A stretch of 64,000 nt of DNA from Plantago ovata. Its lineage: Eukaryota; Streptophyta; Magnoliopsida; Lamiales; Plantaginaceae. The stretch is taken from positions 88,308,871 to 88,372,870 of the forward strand of contig CM051455.1 in assembly GCA_028274465.1 (NCBI GenBank), written 5' to 3'. How positions within the stretch are numbered: position 1 is the first letter of the stretch; every line of letters starts with the position of its first letter. The translations under genes were made by a program, and so were the position numbers. Shown here in pieces: positions 59,135-64,000 of the stretch. A model generated the notes under the pieces. It was not told where the DNA came from and made no database searches. It saw only the letters and a list, made by a program, of their open reading frames with translations.

Positions 59135-60392
59135 TGATGAACGCGAGTTTGTCAGTCCCGGTTCAGTCAAATAAATTTGTTATTTAGCCAAAGGCAATCC
59201 ACAACTACAACGAAAACCGTAGTGTAGTAGTAGAATGACTCGAGTGTCGTTCTCTCGGGACTATAACTAGCTTTATCTATTTAACAAGAAAGTATAAAAC
59301 AGCAGATAGAAAGCAATAGGGGGTTTTCAAGCAGATAATGGAGGTTGGTGATAGTATGGTCCTTCTTAACATAATGGGTCGATAATCATGCATAAATTCA
59401 TCGGTCTTGCATAGAGATCTTTGAATGAATCTTGGGTCCTGTTGTAAGTATTAAGCACTACGAAGATAATCTGGGTCTGACTTGTCAACAACTAACGTCC
59501 TATTGTGTTTCGTAATCATTCAACACTACGAAGATAATTTGGTCTGATTTGCCGACAAGTGTCCAAGTGTGCATAATGATCAATACAACATACGAGAATT
59601 TTGGTGTTCAACTCATCAACGAAATAAAGCAATGACACGGAGTATAATGCGCGATATAGCCATTAGCATGATTATCTTCCCTCGCTAAAAATTCACATAC
59701 TACCACCAACGATAAATTTAGCTACTCATAATGTGCATGCAATCAATAGCAATCATAGAAGAAAACATATTGAAAGAATATAAAATAAGTAGATAAAAGT
59801 TGTAAGATACAAAGTTACCGAAGGTTGTCAATCTCCGGATGATTGTGGTCCTACGAGCTCCAATCTGCTATGAAAAAGTATACCCGAAGCTATGGAACTC
59901 CCAGGACAGGCCCCGGGAAGTTCCTCCCTAAAACTATAGAGAGAGGTGAGAAAGTAGGCTTGGAAAGATATGATTTTCGGAGAGAAAACTCGCAACTATA
60001 TATAGGCCCCGAAAATCTTCTGGGGCGGTTCGCCCCCCAGTTTTTCGCGGAATTTCCGCATTTTTCGACGCGGATTTGGATTTCTTCACCTTTTCGGACT
60101 CGGTTTCAGACTTCTAATGGCCTTCTAACCTCCGGATTCGACCCCTAGACTCCAAATCCTATCCGGAAACCTTCAGATACTCCAAATAGGCTTCTGGAAC
60201 ACCAATTCCTTGTAGACTTCAATATAATTGCCCGTAAATCTCCGAATTTCAACCAAAACTTGTAAAATAAAATCTAAAGGGAAACGTGACACTATTCTAA
60301 TAAAATGTACTAAAATATTGCTAAATTAACATAGAGGATAGCTAAATTAGGTGAAAAAGACTCGAATGAAAGTGTAAAATACACATTCATCA
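59135..60392 (-). repeat. Athila-like LTR, right, inverted
   Basis: 1258 bp. On the minus strand it starts TGATGAATGTGTATTTTAC and ends GTTCATCA. A TATATATAG promoter lies near 59998-60006 on the minus strand. Outside it, Copia integrase sequence resumes at once (ALQTAIYILNRVPSKSV). Confidence 0.9.
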
Positions 60393-61912
60393 ATGCGCTG
60401 CAAACTGCAATCTACATTCTGAACCGTGTACCATCTAAATCAGTGGAGAAAACTCCTTATGAGTTATGGAAAGGAAAGAAGCCCTCACTGGGCTATCTTA
60501 GACCTTGGGGCTGTCCTGCGATAGTCAAATTGTTGCTCACTGATAAGTTAGATGCCAAGGGTGTCAAAGTTTATTTCATAGGCTATCCTCGTCAGACGAG
60601 AGGCTATGAATTCTATCATGCTGAATATCACAAGGTGATAGTATCTAGAAACGTCAAGTTTTTAGAAGCAGAATACCTCGAAGAAGAGAGGTTGGTTGAT
60701 ATGAAAGAACTTGAAGAAATTCAAGACTTTGACACGCGCGAACATGAGTTCTCTAAATCTTCAAATTTGGACTCAAGTTCAGTAGGAGCTTTCGAAGCAG
60801 ACAAGGGTAATGATATGACACTTTCTAGGCATGTCATAGTCAGTGGGAGTCCTGTGATTAGATCAATAGTTGAAACCACACCAATAGAACCCGTTGTCAA
60901 TCAACCTGTGCAACAAGTTGCACAAGAGCAGCCTCCCGCTAGGGAACAGGGTCGTAGCACACGACCGGCTGCATCAGTGCCCACTGATAATGTTCGTGTT
61001 ACACGAAGCCAGAAAAGAAAAGCACCAGAAACGCCGACAGAAGCACCAGTCAAGCTCCGTAGGTTGAAGAGGATCCCAAAGGGACCTCAGAAGCAAAGCC
61101 TTATGATAGAAGACATCAGTGAACTTGATGTTGGCTTATCAGATCGGGAAGACCCCGAGACCTACAAAGAGGCAATAAATGATATTGACTCACTCAGATG
61201 GCAAGAGGCCATGGAATTGGTAATAGACTCCATGTACCTGAACCAAGTTTGGAGCTTGGTAGACTTGCCCCAAGGGGTTAGACCTATTTGGTGCAAATGG
61301 GTCTTTAAACGAAAGACAGATGCCGATGGCAAGGTACAAACACACAAGGCTAGACTTGTGGCGAAGGGCTACACACAAAGGTATGGCATCGATTACGATG
61401 AAATCTTTTCACCGGTAGCAAAGTTGAAGTCTATTCGAATTCTACTTGCGATAGCTGCCTACTATGATTATGAGATCTGGCAGATGGATGTAAAGACTGC
61501 CTTCCTCAATGGAAACCTTGAGGAAGAGGTCTATATGGTACAGCCGAAAGGTTTTATTAGTAAAATCAGGCCAACTGTTGTATGCAAATTACAGAGATCC
61601 ATCTATGGACTAAAGCAAGCGTCTAGGAGCTGGAATATCCGCTTTGACGAAGTTGTCAAATCGTTTGACTTCGTCAGAAGCGTAGAAGATCCCTGTGTCT
61701 ACACTAGGCACAGTGACAAGGGAGTCGTTTTCATGATCATTTATGTTGATGACATTTTGATCATGGGAAACAATGTCTCTATGCTAGAAGAGGCTAAAGT
61801 TTGGTTATCAAGTACCTTCTCAATGAAGGACTTGGGTGAAGCGAACTACATCCTAGGGATAAAGATCTATAGAGATAGATCCAAGAGGATGTTAGGATTG
61901 ACACAGTCCACC
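60393..61912 (+). pseudogene. Integrase end and reverse transcriptase of Copia element 2
   Basis: ALQTAIYILNRVPSKSVEKT and PYELWKGKKPSLGYLRPWGC mark the integrase C-terminal region. After a variable linker the Copia RT begins at WQEAMELVIDSMYLNQVWSL and shows FKRKTDADGKVQTHKARLVA, YEIWQMDVKTAFLNGNLEEE, SIYGLKQASRSWN and the catalytic IIYVDDILIM. It stops after LGLTQST at the start of the inverted LTR; RNase H lies outside or is absent. Confidence 0.9.
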
Positions 61913-63536
61913 TGTAAGAAAATACGGTTAGAGTTACCCCTAGGGTACGCAACGGAATTTCAAAAACATTTCTTAACATGTAGGTTAATTGATTATGTAT
62001 ATGTCGTATATATTTAAACACGTCAATTAGAAGACTTATCTTACTTCCAAAGCAGCTTCCAAGTCTTCGTAATAATCCGGTGTATCTTCTCCTTCGCCGA
62101 AGTCGAAGATATCTGCAATACTCTGATTATCTGCAAGACAATAAGAGTTAGTTTCCAGCTCCTAGAACCTCAACCTTAGTATCCACGGAAGAACAGCCTA
62201 TCGGAAGAATGCTAGGATATTCTTTGTGTGACCAAGAAGACGGGGCGGCGGTTTTCCTCCGGCAAGGGTGGCGCGCGCGTGTGGCTTATAGAGGAAAGGA
62301 GAGATTTTTATTTTCTCTAAGAAAACTGGGTAGAATAATTCTCTAAGAATTGATTGTTCAGAATACTGAAAAATCTCTCTAATAGTCTACTATATATAGT
62401 AGTCAATAGAAGCCTAAAGCATAAGCAATTAGACTTCGTAAAGGAATAAGAATCTAATTCTTATCGCACTAGGAAACCAATATCAAGTCTAGATTCATTC
62501 CCAATCAAATTAAAACTCAATCAGGAAAATCTAACTTATCCCTTGGACTTCTAATAGAGGAAGGAGTCGAACTCCTTCCCCTACTCCAGCTCCTGCGCGC
62601 GCGCGCCTGTCCTACGGGAGATAGGTGGGTCCCAATTTTGGGACCCACTTATAATTCTAAGGCAATTCAAACTCCAAGTAGATTTTTCCCTTGTGCATAT
62701 GTTAATTCTAAATTAACATATCCTTTCAAATCAAACCTCTATTATATTTCCAAAATATAATCTTTAATTGTATTTACATAAAATACAATTAATTAGCCAA
62801 TTCAATTAATAATTCCAAATCATTTGAGCCACTAAATATTATAATTAATTCCAAATCAATTATAATCCATCAATCACAATTAATTCCAAATTAATTGCGA
62901 TTCCATCTTCAAGGATATTCTAATAAGCTGAATCATCACATAGTGTGACTCATAGGGCCTCATTGTATTAAGCAAGTCCTAGACTAGGCAAAATGGAATT
63001 CCTAGACGGTTCCATTTGCAATATTAATACATGAGGACGTTTGAGAGGTTTTCTCAAAGAAAACCCTTTCGTTGCGAAGTCTGTTGCGCTCAACGCGACG
63101 ATGGTAACGTCCCTTCATCTGACTGACTCGAATGCATCCAGGATCGATGATGTGTCTATCCCAATAATACATCCACGGGCGTCTCAGGGAGTTGCTTGGT
63201 TACTAAGATATACTTATGACCATCATAATATATGGATGCACTGGCCAGTGACTTTACCAACACAACTATGAAGACTATGAGCAGTACTCTCCTGTGCTAC
63301 ACATGAGAGATGAATCCTTCACAGAAACATTTATCATCCCCATTCGTATGTAGCCATAATCCTGGATCGTGTCTTAGGTCAACTGCTTATTCAGAGCTGA
63401 CATCGACGGGTCCACCAAGGATATGGGGCAACAAATGTGATGATAAAGTCCTGTAAGTCCAAAGGACGACTGGCATCACTTTGACAACTTACCGGTTCCC
63501 ATAGACACTTCGGTGTAGAGTATACATCGATGGGAG
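61913..63536 (-). repeat. Inverted LTR of the Copia 2 family, cut at its right end
   Basis: Starts TGTAAGAAAATACGG (the reverse of an LTR 3' end) and is colinear with the left LTR read backwards, including the palindromic TATA at 62387-62402. It lacks the 820-bp duplication and ends at 63536 where an Athila-like LTR begins, so the rest must lie right of the window. Its orientation opposes the RT it abuts, so it belongs to a separate insertion of the same family. GC-rich CGCGCGCG runs near 62270 and 62600 distinguish it from the left LTR. Confidence 0.82.
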
Positions 63537-64000
63537 TGATGAATGTGTATTTTACACTTTCATTTGAGTCTTTTTCACCTGTTTTAGCTATCCTCTATGT
63601 TAATTTAGCTATATTTTAGTGCATTTTATTAGAATAGTGTCACGTTTCCCTTTAGTTTTTATTTTACAGGTTTTGGTTGAAAAACGAGGTTTTCCGGACA
63701 ATTATATTAAAGTAGACAAGGAATTGGTGTTCCAGAAGCCTAATTGGAGTATCTGAAAGATTCCGGATAGGATTTGAAGTCTAGGGGTCGAGTCTGAAGG
63801 CTAAAAGGTCACTAGAAGGAAAAAAACCGAGTCCGAAAAGGGGAAGAAATCCAAAAACGCGTCAAAAACGTGTTTCTGGCTGAAAAATACTCCCGGGCTA
63901 GTCGCCCGGGACGTGGGGCCCTTCGCCCCACACCTCCCGAAGCCTATATATAGTTGCTCAGTTTTTCTCCGTTTTTCATACTTTTCCAGACCTTTTCTCT
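63537..64000 (+). mobile_element. Athila-like LTR, partial at window end
   Basis: Begins TGATGAATGTGTATTTTAC and follows the same sequence as 30193 and 47083 up to the window edge, including TATATATAG near 63943. It is inserted into the inverted Copia LTR. Whether it is solo or part of a full element cannot be told. Confidence 0.88.

Larger units (their letters stand above)
47083..60392. mobile_element. Athila/Tat-like Gypsy composite: two half-elements tail to tail
   Basis: Left half (+): LTR 47083-48333, primer site, gag/protease, spacer, extra ORF, 3' non-coding region to 54454. Right half (-): LTR 60392-59135, primer site, RT/RNase H/integrase ORF 59067-55813, 3' non-coding region to 54472. 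The two 3' regions meet as a palindrome with arms of about 1.2 kb and a 17-bp spacer. Both outer ends are LTR 5' ends; no 3' LTR of either half is present. LTRs and arms each look a few percent diverged, so both halves seem of similar, moderate age. The protease-region tails differ clearly in sequence (LLGQTFLTKIRSV left, [13 protein letters not shown] right), pointing to two distinct subfamilies. Confidence 0.85.
41322..61912 (+). mobile_element. Copia-type LTR retrotransposon 2, interrupted by a Gypsy composite
   Basis: Parts on the plus strand: LTR 41322-44286, primer binding site 44288-44300, long leader, gag (from 45757), protease (about 46650-47080), then the Gypsy composite 47083-60392, then the integrase end and RT (60393-61912). 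At 61913 an LTR of the same family begins in inverted orientation. Not all integrase sequence is present around the nested insertion, so the structure is not a simple insertion. The element is a fossil, broken by at least two later insertions. Confidence 0.82.

Overview
This window is nuclear DNA of a flowering plant, probably a eudicot. The evidence is REM-type B3 domain genes with short introns, a MuDR-like (MULE) transposase with spliced exons, CACTA termini, Copia and Athila/Tat-like Ty3/Gypsy LTR elements, and AT-rich spacers with long microsatellites. No prokaryotic feature, CRISPR array, rRNA or credible tRNA was seen. Almost everything is transposable element, mostly nested; the host-type genes present look decayed.

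Layout. (1) 159-15780 (+): a MuDR-like transposase gene in four recognisable exons. Its DDE residues and SWIM finger are all visible, and its first intron holds a 12.2-kb Copia element (2418-14640, 5-bp target duplication CTGCC). That Copia element has gag, protease and integrase, but in place of RT/RNase H it carries about 5 kb of accessory coding sequence. (2) 16121-18075: solo LTR with target duplication CTAAT, followed by a small broken minus-strand gene with a coiled coil. (3) 19.1-20.5 kb and scattered sites to 24.5 kb: arrays of short CCC-N-GGG units. (4) 20.9-29.3 kb (-): three decayed REM-type B3 units. The last is interrupted inside an exon by a 2.57-kb CACTA element (25890-28456, target duplication ATT). 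(5) 30193-31357: solo Athila-like LTR (target duplication ACAAA). (6) 32.8-38.5 kb: a tandem array of ~0.4-kb units containing (TAA)n tracts. A nearly full-length non-LTR retrotransposon lies in it; its RT is followed by a CCHC finger and a restriction-like endonuclease domain, which is unusual for a plant LINE. (7) 39.0-41.3 kb (-): decayed Ulp1-like cysteine protease gene. (8) 41322-61912: a second Copia element, whose left LTR holds an 820-bp tandem duplication. Into it is nested a 13.3-kb Gypsy composite (47083-60392) made of two half-elements tail to tail: gag/protease/extra ORF on the plus strand, RT/RNase H/integrase on the minus strand, joined at a ~1.2-kb-arm palindrome. (9) 61913-63536: inverted LTR of the second Copia family, cut by a further Athila-like LTR that runs off the window.

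The strongest candidates for something little described are the endonuclease-bearing LINE in (TAA)n, the split tail-to-tail Gypsy composite with its palindrome, the extreme enrichment of the heptamer TTGCTGA throughout the first Copia element, and the dispersed CCC-N-GGG and GGGTAGGCGGCGCCC mini-hairpins. All calls are by eye; no alignment or database search was run.
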